Notes: generated by a model from the letters alone, not told the origin. Positions 1 to 12,241 are shown, numbered from the stretch's first letter. The stretch is 64,000 bases of DNA from JAGVSR01 sp963750715 (GCA_963750715.1 CAVVRP010000008.1:310001-374000), one strand, 5' to 3'. Made by a program: numbers and translations.

Positions 1-1
1 G

Positions 2-82
2 CCCGAGCGGGTCGTCGACTTCAAACGCCCGATGTACCTGAAGATCGTGACGGCCTTCAAGGATTACGCGCGGCCTGAGTAG
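2..82 (+). CDS. C-terminal end of a truncated protein, possibly RppH (Nudix RNA pyrophosphohydrolase)
   Basis: Only the last 26 codons are in the window, ending in TAG. The tail contains DFKRPMYLKIV, which resembles the C-terminal end of alphaproteobacterial RppH proteins (a VxFKRxVYxxVV-like ending). The gene is convergent with atpC, and rppH often lies beside the F1 operon in Rhizobiales. Both the short tail and the context are suggestive only. The catalytic Nudix box lies outside the window, so the family call is an inference. Confidence 0.35.
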   Translation, partial: PERVVDFKRPMYLKIVTAFKDYARPE

Positions 83-138
83 CAACCGGAAGCGGTGCTC
101 TACCTTACCTTGGCGGCCACGCCAGAGCACAGCGCCTA

Positions 139-537
139 TCAGGCAGCCTTGCTCGTGAAGCCCTTCAACTGATCGATTACCGTCTGCGCGAAGTGGCGCG
201 CATTGTCGTCCTTGGCTTCGGCAAGTTCGGCTTCGGCAAGTTCGACTTCGTGGCTGATGCGCGAACCGGTGAGGTCGGCGACATCGATCGCCTTCTGAGC
301 CAGAACCGTGACGCGTTCCGGACCGATCTCGGTAAAACCGCCCTTGATGAAGAAGCGCGTCTTCGCGCCGGCCAGCTCGACGTCGAGTAAGCCCGGCCGC
401 AGCGTGGATATGACCGGCGCGTGCCCGGCGAACACGGTCATGTCGCCGTCCGTGCCCTGCAGAACCACCTGCTCGGCATCACCCGAAACGAGAAGTTTCT
501 CGGGGCTGACCAGCTCGAACTTGAAGGTGCTCGCCAT
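139..537 (-). CDS. atpC: F1F0 ATP synthase subunit epsilon
   Basis: This 132-residue protein is the epsilon subunit of the F1 central stalk, which couples rotation to catalysis and can inhibit ATP hydrolysis. The N-terminal beta-sandwich is recognisable (FELVSPEKLLVSGDAEQVV, then GDMTVFAGHAPVISTLRPG), followed by the typical helical hairpin. The helical part contains a short duplicated stretch (ELAEAELAEAK) encoded by two near-identical 15-base units around 220-249. It is the last gene of the minus-strand F1 operon, after atpD and a small Cys-pair ORF. The ATG at 537 suits family length. Confidence 0.97.
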   Translation of the reverse strand: MASTFKFELVSPEKLLVSGDAEQVVLQGTDGDMTVFAGHAPVISTLRPGLLDVELAGAKTRFFIKGGFTEIGPERVTVLAQKAIDVADLTGSRISHEVELAEAELAEAKDDNARHFAQTVIDQLKGFTSKAA

Positions 538-613
538 GACGTCGTGTCCTCAGGTCTAACGCTCTCAGGCCTTGCGCGATGTACTGCGGGTAGTCCCGCG
601 TCCGTCGCACAGG

Positions 614-868
614 TCAGTTCATATCGTCGCCGGTGCCGCTCTTGCCGCGGACCTCTTCCGCCGTCTGCAGCTTCGCTCCGCAGAACGGACAGAAGAAAAG
701 CGGGTGGTCGACCATTCCGGGCTCCTCGTCCTCGAGCTCGACGAGCCCGACCGACATATAGAGCACGTTGTCGTCGCCGACCGTGATCAGCGGCTCGAAC
801 TCCTCTCCGCTCATCACCTCTTTCAACTCACCGCAGCACGAACCGAATTGCTCGCCGCCTGCCGCCAT
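614..868 (-). CDS. Small Cys-pair (zinc-ribbon-like) protein inside the F1 operon
   Basis: This 84-residue acidic protein has one Cys pair near the N-terminus (GSCCGEL) and a CPFCGAKLQ knuckle near the C-terminus, the layout of a small zinc-binding protein. It lies in line between atpD and atpC, so it is probably co-transcribed with them. I chose ATG 868 because a G-rich stretch (ACGGGGGG) precedes it at suitable spacing; a GTG at 919 would overlap the atpD stop and has no visible ribosome site. The function is unknown to me. Metal binding is inferred from the cysteines. Confidence 0.7.
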   Translation of the reverse strand: MAAGGEQFGSCCGELKEVMSGEEFEPLITVGDDNVLYMSVGLVELEDEEPGMVDHPLFFCPFCGAKLQTAEEVRGKSGTGDDMN

Positions 869-915
869 CAACAACCCCCCGTTACAATAGCTCCGCCCGC
901 GAGGCTCAGCACCGA

Positions 916-2350
<1,435 letters not shown>

Positions 2351-2376
2351 TGCCCGTTCCTCGTTCGCGTAATGGA

Positions 2377-3261
2377 TCAGAGCGCTTCCGCGCCCGAGAT
2401 GATCTCGATGAGTTCCTTGGTGATGTTCGCCTGGCGCTGACGATTGTACTTGATGGTCAGCTTGTTGATCATGTCGCCGGCGTTGCGCGTCGCGCTGTCC
2501 ATCGCGGACATGCGGGCGCCCTGTTCGGATGCCGCATTCTCCAGAAGGCCACGGAAGATCTGCGTTGAGATGTTTCGATTGAGCAGATAGTCGAGGATGG
2601 CCTCCTCGCCCGGCTCGTATTCGTAGATTGACTCGGCGCCGCCCTTGTCATCGACGTCCTTGGCTTCGGGGAGCTTTGCCGGGATGATCTGCAGCGCGGT
2701 CGGCTTCTGCGCGATCACCGACTTGAATTCGGCGAAGTAGATGGTGGCGACGTCGAAGTCGCCCGCCTCGTACATCGCGAGTAGCTTCTTGGCGATGCTT
2801 TCGGCGTTGTCATATCCGACGTTGCGGACGCCCTTCAGCTCGATGCGTTCGATAATATTCTTGCCGAGGTCGCGGCGAAGGTTGTCGGCGCCCTTGCGGC
2901 CAACAGTCATTATCTTGACGGTCTTGCCGGCGAGGATCAGCCGGTTGGCATCGGCACGGGCCAGCTTCGAGATGTTGGAATTGAAGCCGCCGCACAGGCC
3001 ACGCTCCGCAGTCATGACAACGAGCAGATGGATCTGTTCCTTGCCGTTTCCGACCAGCAGCGGGCTCGCATTATCGCGCACGGCGCGCTTATTGACGTTG
3101 CCAAGGATGGCGTCCATACGCTCGGCATAGGGACGGGCAGCCGTAGCGGCGTCCTGCGCACGGCGTAGCTTCGCAGCCGCCACCATCTGCATGGCCTTGG
3201 TGATTTTGCGCGTCGCCTTGACCGAGGCGATGCGGTTTCGAAGATCCTTTAAGCTCGGCAT
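2377..3261 (-). CDS. atpG: F1F0 ATP synthase subunit gamma
   Basis: This 294-residue rotor shaft subunit shows the conserved N-terminal helix (MPSLKDLRNRIASVKATRKI then TKAMQMVAAAKLRRAQ) and the C-terminal helix (SEQGARMSAMDSATRNAGDM then LTIKYNRQRQA, ending EIISGAEAL). Both coiled-coil ends fit inside the alpha3-beta3 ring. Length and both termini agree with the family, and the frame is intact. It sits between atpA and atpD in the standard HAGDC order. Confidence 0.98.
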   Translation of the reverse strand: MPSLKDLRNRIASVKATRKITKAMQMVAAAKLRRAQDAATAARPYAERMDAILGNVNKRAVRDNASPLLVGNGKEQIHLLVVMTAERGLCGGFNSNISKLARADANRLILAGKTVKIMTVGRKGADNLRRDLGKNIIERIELKGVRNVGYDNAESIAKKLLAMYEAGDFDVATIYFAEFKSVIAQKPTALQIIPAKLPEAKDVDDKGGAESIYEYEPGEEAILDYLLNRNISTQIFRGLLENAASEQGARMSAMDSATRNAGDMINKLTIKYNRQRQANITKELIEIISGAEAL

Positions 3262-3343
3262 GTCGGCCTTGCTTCCCTCATTCGCGCCAGTGGCGCTGGT
3301 TCAGTCTATCGCGATGGCCGGCGAGGCTGGCCAGTCGCCTCAA

Positions 3344-4873
<1,530 letters not shown>

Positions 4874-5008
4874 TACTGTCCTCTTGTCTCTCGTTCGATT
4901 TGCGTTTCGGTCTGGAAGCGTGCTGTGGAAGGCGCGGGCGCCGCTTCGGCTCGTGGGTATTGAAAAGCCCGGCGCCGCAGTCATGCGAGCTGGGCCTGTT
5001 TCAATGTT

Positions 5009-5569
5009 TTAGGAGGTACCCCGGAGGGTTACCTTGAGATTGGTGAGCTTGGTCTTCAGCGAGTTATCGACCATGCGGCTGCCGATCTTGACGACCAGGC
5101 CGCCGAGGATCGAGGGATCGACCCGGGTCGCGAGCGACACGTCCTTGCCGACGCAAGCTTTGAGCGTGTCCTTCAGCTGGACGACGTGGGCATCGCTCAA
5201 AGCGACCGCCGATATGACTTCGGCGGTGACTTCACCACGAGCCTTGGCGGCCAGCGAACGATAGGCCCGCACCATGTCGGGCGCAGAGAACAGACGCCGG
5301 TTGCGAGCGATCACCTTGAAGAAGTTCAGGGTGGTCGCGCCGACCCTGGATTTTTCCAGCACCGCGGCAATCGCCTTGCCCTGATCTTCGGAGGGAATGA
5401 CCGGGCTGCGGACCAGACGTCTCAGGTCTTCGCTTTCGTCGTATATCTTCTGGAAGGTATCGAGATCTTTCTCCACTTGCGCGACTTGGCCGCCTTCGCT
5501 CGCCAGATCGAACAGTGCCGACGCGTAGCGCCCCGCTACGCTCGCCATGATGGGTTCGTTTGTTGCCAC
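5009..5569 (-). CDS. atpH: F1F0 ATP synthase subunit delta
   Basis: This 186-residue delta subunit (OSCP homologue) links F1 to the peripheral stalk. The N-terminal helical domain starts SVAGRYASALFDLASEGGQV. The C-terminal portion contains VDPSILGGLVVKIGSRMVDNS followed by KTKLTNLKVTLRG, a hallmark of the family. It is the first gene of the minus-strand operon, so the operon promoter should lie in the 5570-5906 gap. F0 genes are absent here, as usual in Alphaproteobacteria where the F0 operon is separate. Confidence 0.97.
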   Translation of the reverse strand: MATNEPIMASVAGRYASALFDLASEGGQVAQVEKDLDTFQKIYDESEDLRRLVRSPVIPSEDQGKAIAAVLEKSRVGATTLNFFKVIARNRRLFSAPDMVRAYRSLAAKARGEVTAEVISAVALSDAHVVQLKDTLKACVGKDVSLATRVDPSILGGLVVKIGSRMVDNSLKTKLTNLKVTLRGTS

Positions 5570-5906
5570 GTCAAACGCTCTCGCGCTCAGAGGGATAGGA
5601 GCAGTTCGCCGCTAGAGCCTGCCCCGTTTCCGATGGATAATGTGCAATGCGAAGAAGTGCGGCGACCAATTCGATCGCTGCCGCCCCCTGCGTAAAAGTT
5701 GCGTTCCTCTAACACGCTCCTCCGTGGCCTTCAACCAGTCCCTGTCAGGCCGGAATGACGCATCACCGCTCGGAGTGATCCGGAGGCGCTATTGGGTTCG
5801 GCAAAATCCGGAAATACCTTGCCCGAAGGCAATTCCGGCGTTTTTATGCTAATCGGAACGGCGGCAAACGGCATTGCCCCACAAATCGACCCGCCGGAAC
5901 CTCACC
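5570..5906. other. Divergent intergenic region upstream of atpH
   Basis: This stretch of 337 bases separates atpH (minus strand) from a small secreted-protein gene (plus strand). It must hold the promoter of the F1 operon and probably that of the divergent gene. I see no convincing -35/-10 pair, inverted repeat or RNA gene by eye. Confidence 0.5.
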
Positions 5907-6389
5907 ATGCGAACCAAGAACCGCCAATGTACCGATCATCGGACTTGGAGCCGTGTCGCCGGACGCAGTTACCGGATTGCAGCGGCGGCGGCGGGACTGT
6001 GCAGTGTCTGGCTTACGGCGGCGCCGGCCGCATATGCCAGCGAGTGCATGATCGAGGATATGACGCATTACGGCTCGACGGTGCTGTTTGAACAGTGCGA
6101 CGGCGGCATTACGATTTCCTATGCCAAACCGCGCAAGGCGATTGCGACCGAGGGCGCCAAGACGGGCTCGCTTTTGTTTCGCGGCAAGGTGGGCGCAGGC
6201 GGGGCCATTACCGGTACCGCGACGACGTTCAAGGCCGGGTGCCCGGATGAAGTGTTTCCCGTCAGCGGAACCGTTAGCTTGAAGAGGGGCTCTGTGCGGT
6301 CGCTTGTCGTTTCCGGCAGTGCGCCAGTGCGCAATGCAAGCTGCGCCGTAATTAGCAGGAAGACTGTAAAACTTATTTTCGAGCGGTAG
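5907..6389 (+). CDS. Secreted hypothetical protein with paired cysteines
   Basis: The protein has about 160 residues. Its N-terminal signal peptide is long, with a positively charged start and a hydrophobic core IAAAAAGLCSVWLTAAPAA, probably cleaved before YASECMIED. The mature part has four cysteines (ECMIED, EQCDGG, AGCPDE, ASCAVI), which could form two disulphides in the periplasm, and looks beta-rich. I chose ATG 5907; an ATG at 5874 is in frame but would lengthen the signal region. It is convergent with priA. I do not recognise the family. Confidence 0.7.
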   Translation: MRTKNRQCTDHRTWSRVAGRSYRIAAAAAGLCSVWLTAAPAAYASECMIEDMTHYGSTVLFEQCDGGITISYAKPRKAIATEGAKTGSLLFRGKVGAGGAITGTATTFKAGCPDEVFPVSGTVSLKRGSVRSLVVSGSAPVRNASCAVISRKTVKLIFER

Positions 6390-6404
6390 AAGGTCCTACT
6401 CGCG

Positions 6405-8639
6405 TCACAAAAAACTATACGGATCGACGTCGACGCTGAGGCGCAAGTCGCCCTTCGCGTCGGGCAGTGCAGCAAGCCATTCGCGCAAGTAGGCTTGAAT
6501 ATCCGCATCTCGCGGCGCCTTGACGAGCAGCCGCCAGCGATGCCGCCCGCGCACGACGAAGATCGGCGCTTCGGCCGGACCCAGCACCTCGATGCGCTCG
6601 GCGGCCGGTGCCCGGCGGGCTGCCTCGCGCGCGAAGCGTTCTGCAACCTCCCTCTCCCGCGCCGAGATCACGAGCGCCGCGAGACGGCCGAAAGGCGGCA
6701 GCATGCCCCGCTGCCGCATGACGATCTCGCGCTCCAGAAATTCCTCGCGGTTACCCGAGATGATCGCCTGCATCACGGGATGTTCGGGCATGTGCGTCTG
6801 AACGAAGCCGCGCCCCTGGGCGAAGGTGCGCCCTGCGCGTCCCGTCACCTGATGTAGCAGCTGAAAGGTGCGCTCGCCCGCGCGTGGGTCCGCGCCCATG
6901 GAAAGGCCGAGATCGCCGTCGACAATGCCGACGGTTGCGAGATGGGGAAAGTGATGCCCCTTGGCCACCATCTGCGTGCCGATGATGATGTGCGTGTCGC
7001 CGCGCTCGATGGTTTCGATCATCTCGCGCATCTCGGTCAGGCTGGGAATGAGATCCGACGACAACAGCGCGACTTTCGCCTCGGGGAACCGCTCCATCAC
7101 TTCCTCCGCGACGCGCTCGACTCCGGGACCGCAGGCGACGAGGCTGTCGGATTCGCCGCACTTCGGGCAGTGCTCGGGGAACGGCAGCGAGAAGCCGCAG
7201 TGGTGACAGTTGAGCCGTTTGCGGAAGCGGTGCTCCACGAGCCAGGCGGTACACTGCGGGCACTCGAAGCGATGGCCGCAGGCCCGGCACAGCGTCAGCG
7301 GCGCGTAGCCTCTCCTGTTCAGGAACAAGAGTGACTGCTGCCCCTTCGCCATCGTCATTGCGAGCGCATCGGCGAGCACGGGTGACAGCCACTTGCCCTT
7401 GTCGGGCGGGGCGGTGCGGAGGTCGATCGCCGTTATCTCGGGCAATTCCATGCCGGAGTATCGGCCGGGCAGGACAACGTGGCGATAGCGACTCGTGCGG
7501 GCGTTGACGTGACTTTCAATCGAGGGCGTGGCCGACGCGAGAATGACCGGAAACGTGCCTAGGCTTCCGCGCACCACGGCCATGTCGCGACCCTGATAGT
7601 GCACGCGGTCGTCCTGCTTGAACCCGGGATCGTGCTCCTCGTCGACGACGATCAGGCCAAGATCCGAGAACGGCAGGAACAGCGCCGAGCGGGCGCCAAC
7701 GACGACGCGCGCGTCTCCCAACGCCGCGGCCTTCCAGATTCGCCCGCGCTCAGGCGGCGACAGGGCCGAATGCCATTCCACTGGCATGCAACCGAAGCGG
7801 CCTTCGAAGCGACTCATGAACTGGCTGGTCAGAGCGATTTCGGGCAGCAGGATCAGCGCCTGCTGGCCCTTCGCGAGTGTCCGCGCGACGGCCTCGAAAT
7901 ACACTTGCGTCTTGCCCGATCCGGTGACGCCGTCGAGCAGGCTGACAGAGAACTTCGCGCCATCGACACCCGAAACGAGCGCCGCGACAGCCTCGCTCTG
8001 GGCTTGCGTGAACTCCGTGACGCGATGCAAGGGATCGGGGCGGGCACAGCGCCGATCTGGGATTGCGACCTCGACCAGAACGCCTGACGCGACCAGCCCG
8101 TCGACCACGCCAGTGGTGCAGCCCGCTTCTGCTGCAAGCGCCGACTTGGCGCGGATCAGGCCGTCCGCCGCGATGCCGAGCGCCCGCGATCGGGCCGGCG
8201 TCATGCGGGGCGGTTCCGAGGCCCCCTCCACCAGGCGCACTCCGCTGCGCGGCCGCGCCGGTTCGAATGCGGCGGGAGCGCTCATCATCATGCGCACCAC
8301 CATGCCGAGCGGGGCTAGGGTGTATTTAGCGATCCATTCGGCGAAGCGAAGCGAGGCAATTGGCAACGGCGGCACGTCGAGCACGCTCGACACGGCCTTC
8401 ATCTTTCTTGGATCGATCGGTTTGGAAGGCTCTCCGGCGGGCCCGTCCCAGACGATACCGATCCGCGATTGGGCCCCGAACGGCACAAGTACGAACGACC
8501 CCGGCATCGCCGTGAGGTCGGCCGGCATGACGTAGTCGTACGTCTGGTCAAGCGCGACCGGGAGAAGCACCGGCACGCGCTTGCGGGCATCGTCGCCGTT
8601 AGCCAGCGGATCGAGCAGGCTTGCCAGATGATCCCGCAC
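6405..8639 (-). CDS. priA: Primosomal replication restart helicase PriA (N')
   Basis: This 744-residue superfamily 2 helicase restarts stalled replication forks. It shows the N-terminal DNA-binding domain (VLLPVALDQTYDYVMP), Walker A LLDGVTGSGKTQVYFEA, DEEH box IVVDEEHDPGFKQDDRVHYQ, and the zinc-binding insert with CRACGHRFECPQC, CHHCGFSLPFPEHCPKCG. The motif VGIVDGDLGLSMGADPRAGE and ending are also typical. The GTG at 8639 is used as the start; its ribosome site is poor and a slightly later start is possible. The gene is monocistronic and divergent from the transaldolase gene. Confidence 0.96.
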   Translation of the reverse strand: MRDHLASLLDPLANGDDARKRVPVLLPVALDQTYDYVMPADLTAMPGSFVLVPFGAQSRIGIVWDGPAGEPSKPIDPRKMKAVSSVLDVPPLPIASLRFAEWIAKYTLAPLGMVVRMMMSAPAAFEPARPRSGVRLVEGASEPPRMTPARSRALGIAADGLIRAKSALAAEAGCTTGVVDGLVASGVLVEVAIPDRRCARPDPLHRVTEFTQAQSEAVAALVSGVDGAKFSVSLLDGVTGSGKTQVYFEAVARTLAKGQQALILLPEIALTSQFMSRFEGRFGCMPVEWHSALSPPERGRIWKAAALGDARVVVGARSALFLPFSDLGLIVVDEEHDPGFKQDDRVHYQGRDMAVVRGSLGTFPVILASATPSIESHVNARTSRYRHVVLPGRYSGMELPEITAIDLRTAPPDKGKWLSPVLADALAMTMAKGQQSLLFLNRRGYAPLTLCRACGHRFECPQCTAWLVEHRFRKRLNCHHCGFSLPFPEHCPKCGESDSLVACGPGVERVAEEVMERFPEAKVALLSSDLIPSLTEMREMIETIERGDTHIIIGTQMVAKGHHFPHLATVGIVDGDLGLSMGADPRAGERTFQLLHQVTGRAGRTFAQGRGFVQTHMPEHPVMQAIISGNREEFLEREIVMRQRGMLPPFGRLAALVISAREREVAERFAREAARRAPAAERIEVLGPAEAPIFVVRGRHRWRLLVKAPRDADIQAYLREWLAALPDAKGDLRLSVDVDPYSFL

Positions 8640-8849
8640 GGATTGAAACCTTGCTATTGAAAGTGCGAACGCGCTGCCAGACTAAGGACGTTTCCGTGGC
8701 AGACCGAGGGCATCGTCGAACGTATCCATCGCGACAGGCCCCTTGTGGGAAGGGGCCGAACGGCGGTAATCCCCAACTGCCGCATGCTGCCTGCCCCCGG
8801 CCCATATACAATCCTGTTCGTGAAAAATGAGAAATCGGAGCCTCGAGAG

Positions 8850-9506
8850 ATGAAGTTTTTCGTCGACACAGCGGACGTGGCCGAAATCGAGGAGCTCGCG
8901 GCTACCGGCCTGCTCGACGGCGTCACCACCAATCCATCGCTCATCGCCAAGGCCGGTCGCGACTTCAAGCAGATCGTCGCGGAGATCTGCGCGGTCGTGC
9001 CGGGGCCCGTTTCGGCAGAAGTTGCCGCGACCGACTATGCGGGCATAATGAGGGAGGCCCAGGTGCTTCGGAAGATCGCGAAGAACGTCACCATCAAAGT
9101 GCCTCTCACCATGGATGGATTGAAGGCGTGCAAAGCGCTGACGTCCGAGGGAACGCTGGTCAACGTCACGCTATGTTTTTCCGCCAACCAGGCTCTTCTC
9201 GCGGCAAAAGCCGGCGCCACGTTCGTATCGCCGTTCATAGGCCGTCTCGACGACATCGGTCTCAACGGCATGGACCTGATCCGAGAGATCCGCACAATCT
9301 ATGACAACTACCAGGATCTCTCGACGGATATTCTTGCAGCATCGATCCGGACGGTCAATCACGTCAAGGAAGCGGCCATGATAGGCGCCGATGTGGCAAC
9401 GGTTCCGCCATCGATCCTCAAGGCGCTCGTCAAGCATCCGCTGACCGACTTCGGCCTCGCGACCTTCATTTCCGACTGGAAGAAGACCGGCCAGTCGATA
9501 CTTTGA
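8850..9506 (+). CDS. fsa: Fructose-6-phosphate aldolase / transaldolase (FSA/TalC family)
   Basis: The 218-residue length is that of the short transaldolase (FSA/TalC/MipB) group, a TIM-barrel enzyme of the pentose phosphate pathway or of direct C3+C3 aldol cleavage. The start MKFFVDTADVAEIEEL, DGVTTNPSLIAK, the Schiff-base lysine in VTIKVPLT (near residue 83), LCFSANQALLAAKAGATFVS and the ending segment HPLTDFGLATFISDW are all present. ATG 8850 has a GGAG site. Whether it acts as transaldolase or as F6P aldolase cannot be told from sequence alone; most alphaproteobacterial members are called transaldolase. Confidence 0.92.
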   Translation: MKFFVDTADVAEIEELAATGLLDGVTTNPSLIAKAGRDFKQIVAEICAVVPGPVSAEVAATDYAGIMREAQVLRKIAKNVTIKVPLTMDGLKACKALTSEGTLVNVTLCFSANQALLAAKAGATFVSPFIGRLDDIGLNGMDLIREIRTIYDNYQDLSTDILAASIRTVNHVKEAAMIGADVATVPPSILKALVKHPLTDFGLATFISDWKKTGQSIL

Positions 9507-9646
9507 GTACGCTGAAGGCTCTGGGCCTGTGTCGAGGTGCCGCTGCCTGCCGGCGAGGTTCCGACATCTTGAGGCGCTATGGCAGAGCGATGTTGTGCGA
9601 CATTGTCGCAAACTTCGGCTGACGCTGCTACCGCGACGGATTTTCC

Positions 9647-10546
9647 ATGGACTGGGACAAACTTAGAATTTTCCACGCTGCGGCGGCTGCCGGTAGCTTC
9701 ACGCATGCCGGCGACGCCTTGCATATGAGCCAGTCGGCCGTATCGCGACAGGTATCGTCGCTCGAAAAAGACCTCAAGGTTTCCCTGTTCCATCGCCACG
9801 CGCGCGGTCTGGTGATGACCGAACAAGGCGAGTTGCTGTATCGCACGGTCGCTGAAGTGATGAACAAGCTTCAGACGGCGGAAACGCTTCTCAGTGACGC
9901 GGCAACCAAGCCTTCCGGCGACCTCAGGATCGCAGCGCCCGTGGGGCTCGGAACGGTCTGGGTGTCTCAGCGCATCAGCGAGTTCATGGACCTATACCCC
10001 GAGATCCGGGTCGACCTGATATTGGATGACGGCCAGATCGACATCGCAATGCGAGCGGCCGACGTGGCGATTTGGACGCGGGAGCCCGACCAGACGGATC
10101 TAATCCGAAGGCCGCTTTTTACCTCGAAGGTGCGGGCTTTCGCGTCGACGCAGTACACGCGCCGGTTCGGCACGCCCCAATCCCTGAGCGATCTGGATCG
10201 CGGCCACCGAATCGTCTCCTACAGCGGCCAACCTAGCTTACATCTGCCAGCGATCCGTTGGCTCGAATCGGCTGGACGCGACGGCAAAGAGCCCCGAACG
10301 CCCAGTTTTCGGGCAAACAGCGTCGTTGCAATAAAGTATGCCATTCTATCCGGCGTCGGCATCGGCATGATCCCCGACTATCTGACCGAGGATGAGACGG
10401 ATCTGGTTCACGTCCTGACCAAATCAGACGTGGAGAAACCGTCGATGCCAATTCTTTTCGTTTACCCCGAAGAGTTGAAATCCTCAAAAAAAGTTCAGGT
10501 TCTCCGCGATTTCCTCGTTTCCAAGGCTCGACAGCTACAGTATTAG
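9647..10546 (+). CDS. LysR-family transcriptional regulator
   Basis: The 299-residue protein has an N-terminal winged helix-turn-helix (residues 1-60: KLRIFHAAAAAGSFTHAGDA then LHMSQSAVSRQVSSLEKDL) and a periplasmic-binding-like effector domain from about residue 90 (GDLRIAAPVGLGTVWVSQRI). The recognition helix SQSAVSRQVSSLE is standard. The effector ligand and target genes are unknown. It lies alone downstream of the transaldolase gene with a 140-base gap, so it may have its own promoter. Confidence 0.93.
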   Translation: MDWDKLRIFHAAAAAGSFTHAGDALHMSQSAVSRQVSSLEKDLKVSLFHRHARGLVMTEQGELLYRTVAEVMNKLQTAETLLSDAATKPSGDLRIAAPVGLGTVWVSQRISEFMDLYPEIRVDLILDDGQIDIAMRAADVAIWTREPDQTDLIRRPLFTSKVRAFASTQYTRRFGTPQSLSDLDRGHRIVSYSGQPSLHLPAIRWLESAGRDGKEPRTPSFRANSVVAIKYAILSGVGIGMIPDYLTEDETDLVHVLTKSDVEKPSMPILFVYPEELKSSKKVQVLRDFLVSKARQLQY

Positions 10547-10599
10547 ATCTTCACGCGGTTTCACGGCGCCGTGATCCTTTGTGATCCGGATACGGCGAG

Positions 10600-10720
10600 G
10601 CCCGTAGACATCCCTAATCTGAATCGATGGCTGAACGGCTGTTTGCCACCGCCGGCTGGACGTCGACATCGGATTAGGATGGAACCTTCAGAAGCCGGGC
10701 CTCGTGCCCGGCTTTTTTTT
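10600..10720 (+). ncRNA. Candidate structured RNA or leader with two hairpins
   Basis: A long-range stem of ten pairs (CCTAATCTGA at 10613-10622 with TCGGATTAGG at 10669-10678, one G-U pair) encloses a loop of about 46 bases. It is followed after 14 bases by a strong terminator hairpin. The arrangement is that of a small RNA, or of a leader/attenuator in front of leuC 96 bases downstream. I see no Leu-codon-rich leader peptide. Promoter and family are unknown, so this is a candidate only. Confidence 0.35.
10693..10720 (+). terminator. Rho-independent terminator
   Basis: A perfect 8-bp G/C-rich stem AGCCGGGC / GCCCGGCT with a 5-base loop is followed by seven further T residues. This is a classic intrinsic terminator on the plus strand. 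It would end transcripts from the LysR gene or from the candidate RNA just upstream, and isolates leuC. Confidence 0.85.
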
Positions 10721-10816
10721 GCAGTGCGGTTTTTGCGCCCGAAGCAAATTTGCGGCCCGCGCAGCAAATCGCTATTTAAGGGCCAACCAGCATCCTCAAA
10801 CCGACGTTTGGAACCC

Positions 10817-12223
10817 ATGTCCAAGACGCTCTACGACAAGATTTTCGACGACCATATCGTGGACCAGCAGCCGGACGGCACGTGCCTGCTCTACATCGAC
10901 CGTCACCTCGTGCACGAGGTGACGAGCCCGCAGGCCTTCGAAGGCCTGCGCTTGATGGGACGCAAGGTGCGCGCTCCGGAAAAGACGCTGGCGGTCGTCG
11001 ACCATAACGTGCCGACGACCGACCGCTCCAAGGGCATCGATGATGAGGAAAGCCGCATACAAGTCGAAACCTTGGCGAAGAACGCAAAGGACTTCGGCGT
11101 CGAGTACTTCAATGAACTCGATAAGCGCCAGGGCATCGTCCACGTCGTCGGCCCCGAGCAAGGCTTCACGCTACCCGGCACCACGATCGTGTGCGGCGAT
11201 AGCCATACCTCGACGCACGGCGCGTTCGGCGCACTGGCTCACGGCATCGGCACGTCTGAAGTCGAGCACGTCCTTGCGACGCAGACACTTATTCAGAAGA
11301 AGGCCAAGAACATGCGTGTCGTCGTCGACGGCACGAGTCCGAATGGCGTCGGAGCGAAGGACATCATCCTCGCCATCATCGGAGAAATCGGCACGGCCGG
11401 AGGCACAGGCTCAGTCATCGAGTACGCGGGCGAGGCTATCCTCGCACTGTCAATGGAAGGCCGCATGACAGTCTGCAACATGTCGATCGAAGGCGGCGCG
11501 CGCGCTGGCATGATCGCCCCCGACGAGAAGACGTATGCCTTCATCAAGGGCCGCCCAAAGGCACCGAAGGGCGCTGCCTGGGACATGGCGATGAAGTACT
11601 GGGAAACCCTGCACACGGACGAAGGCGCCCACTTCGACCGCGTCGTCCATCTGGACGCCGCCAAACTGCCGCCGATCGTGTCGTGGGGAACCTCGCCCGA
11701 GGACGTCGTGTCGATAGCCGGAGCCGTTCCCGATCCGGCCGCGATCGACAATGAGAACAAGCGCGCTTCGATGATCCGCGCTCTCGACTACATGGGCCTC
11801 ACGCCCGGCACGAAGATGACCGACATCCCGCTCGACGTCGTCTGGATCGGCTCGTGCACCAACGGCCGCATCGAAGATCTCCGGGCCGTGGCGAAAATGG
11901 TCGAAGGAAAGACGATCTCTTCACGCCTCGACTACGCGATGATCGTGCCGGGTTCGGGTTTGGTAAAGCAGCAGGCGGAGGCCGAAGGTCTCGACACGAT
12001 CTTCAAGGCCGCAGGATTCCAGTGGCGCGAGCCCGGCTGCTCGATGTGCCTTGGCATGAACCCGGACCAGTTGAAGCCAGGTCAGCGCTGCGCATCCACG
12101 TCGAACCGCAACTTCGAAGGCCGACAGGGCTATCGCGGCCGCACGCACCTCGTCTCGCCGATCATGGCGGCAGTAGCGGCGATCGAAGGTCATTTTGTGG
12201 ACGTGAGGACCTGGCAGGCGTGA
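10817..12223 (+). CDS. leuC: 3-isopropylmalate dehydratase large subunit
   Basis: This 468-residue aconitase-family subunit, with LeuD, isomerises 2-isopropylmalate in leucine synthesis. It begins MSKTLYDKIFDDHIV and carries the 4Fe-4S ligand sites SCTNGRIEDL and GCSMCLGMNPD, plus VCGDSHTSTHGAFGALAHGI. I chose ATG 10817 by family match; the frame is open well upstream into the terminator region. leuD is about 2.7 kb downstream with four other reading frames in between, so the two subunits are near but not adjacent. Confidence 0.97.
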   Translation: MSKTLYDKIFDDHIVDQQPDGTCLLYIDRHLVHEVTSPQAFEGLRLMGRKVRAPEKTLAVVDHNVPTTDRSKGIDDEESRIQVETLAKNAKDFGVEYFNELDKRQGIVHVVGPEQGFTLPGTTIVCGDSHTSTHGAFGALAHGIGTSEVEHVLATQTLIQKKAKNMRVVVDGTSPNGVGAKDIILAIIGEIGTAGGTGSVIEYAGEAILALSMEGRMTVCNMSIEGGARAGMIAPDEKTYAFIKGRPKAPKGAAWDMAMKYWETLHTDEGAHFDRVVHLDAAKLPPIVSWGTSPEDVVSIAGAVPDPAAIDNENKRASMIRALDYMGLTPGTKMTDIPLDVVWIGSCTNGRIEDLRAVAKMVEGKTISSRLDYAMIVPGSGLVKQQAEAEGLDTIFKAAGFQWREPGCSMCLGMNPDQLKPGQRCASTSNRNFEGRQGYRGRTHLVSPIMAAVAAIEGHFVDVRTWQA

Positions 12224-12241
12224 GCAGGAGCCGCAGACCTC

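Noticed and set aside
7618..8535. 305-codon open frame on the plus strand
   Set aside because: It is antisense to priA; Ser/Ala/Arg-rich shadow translation.
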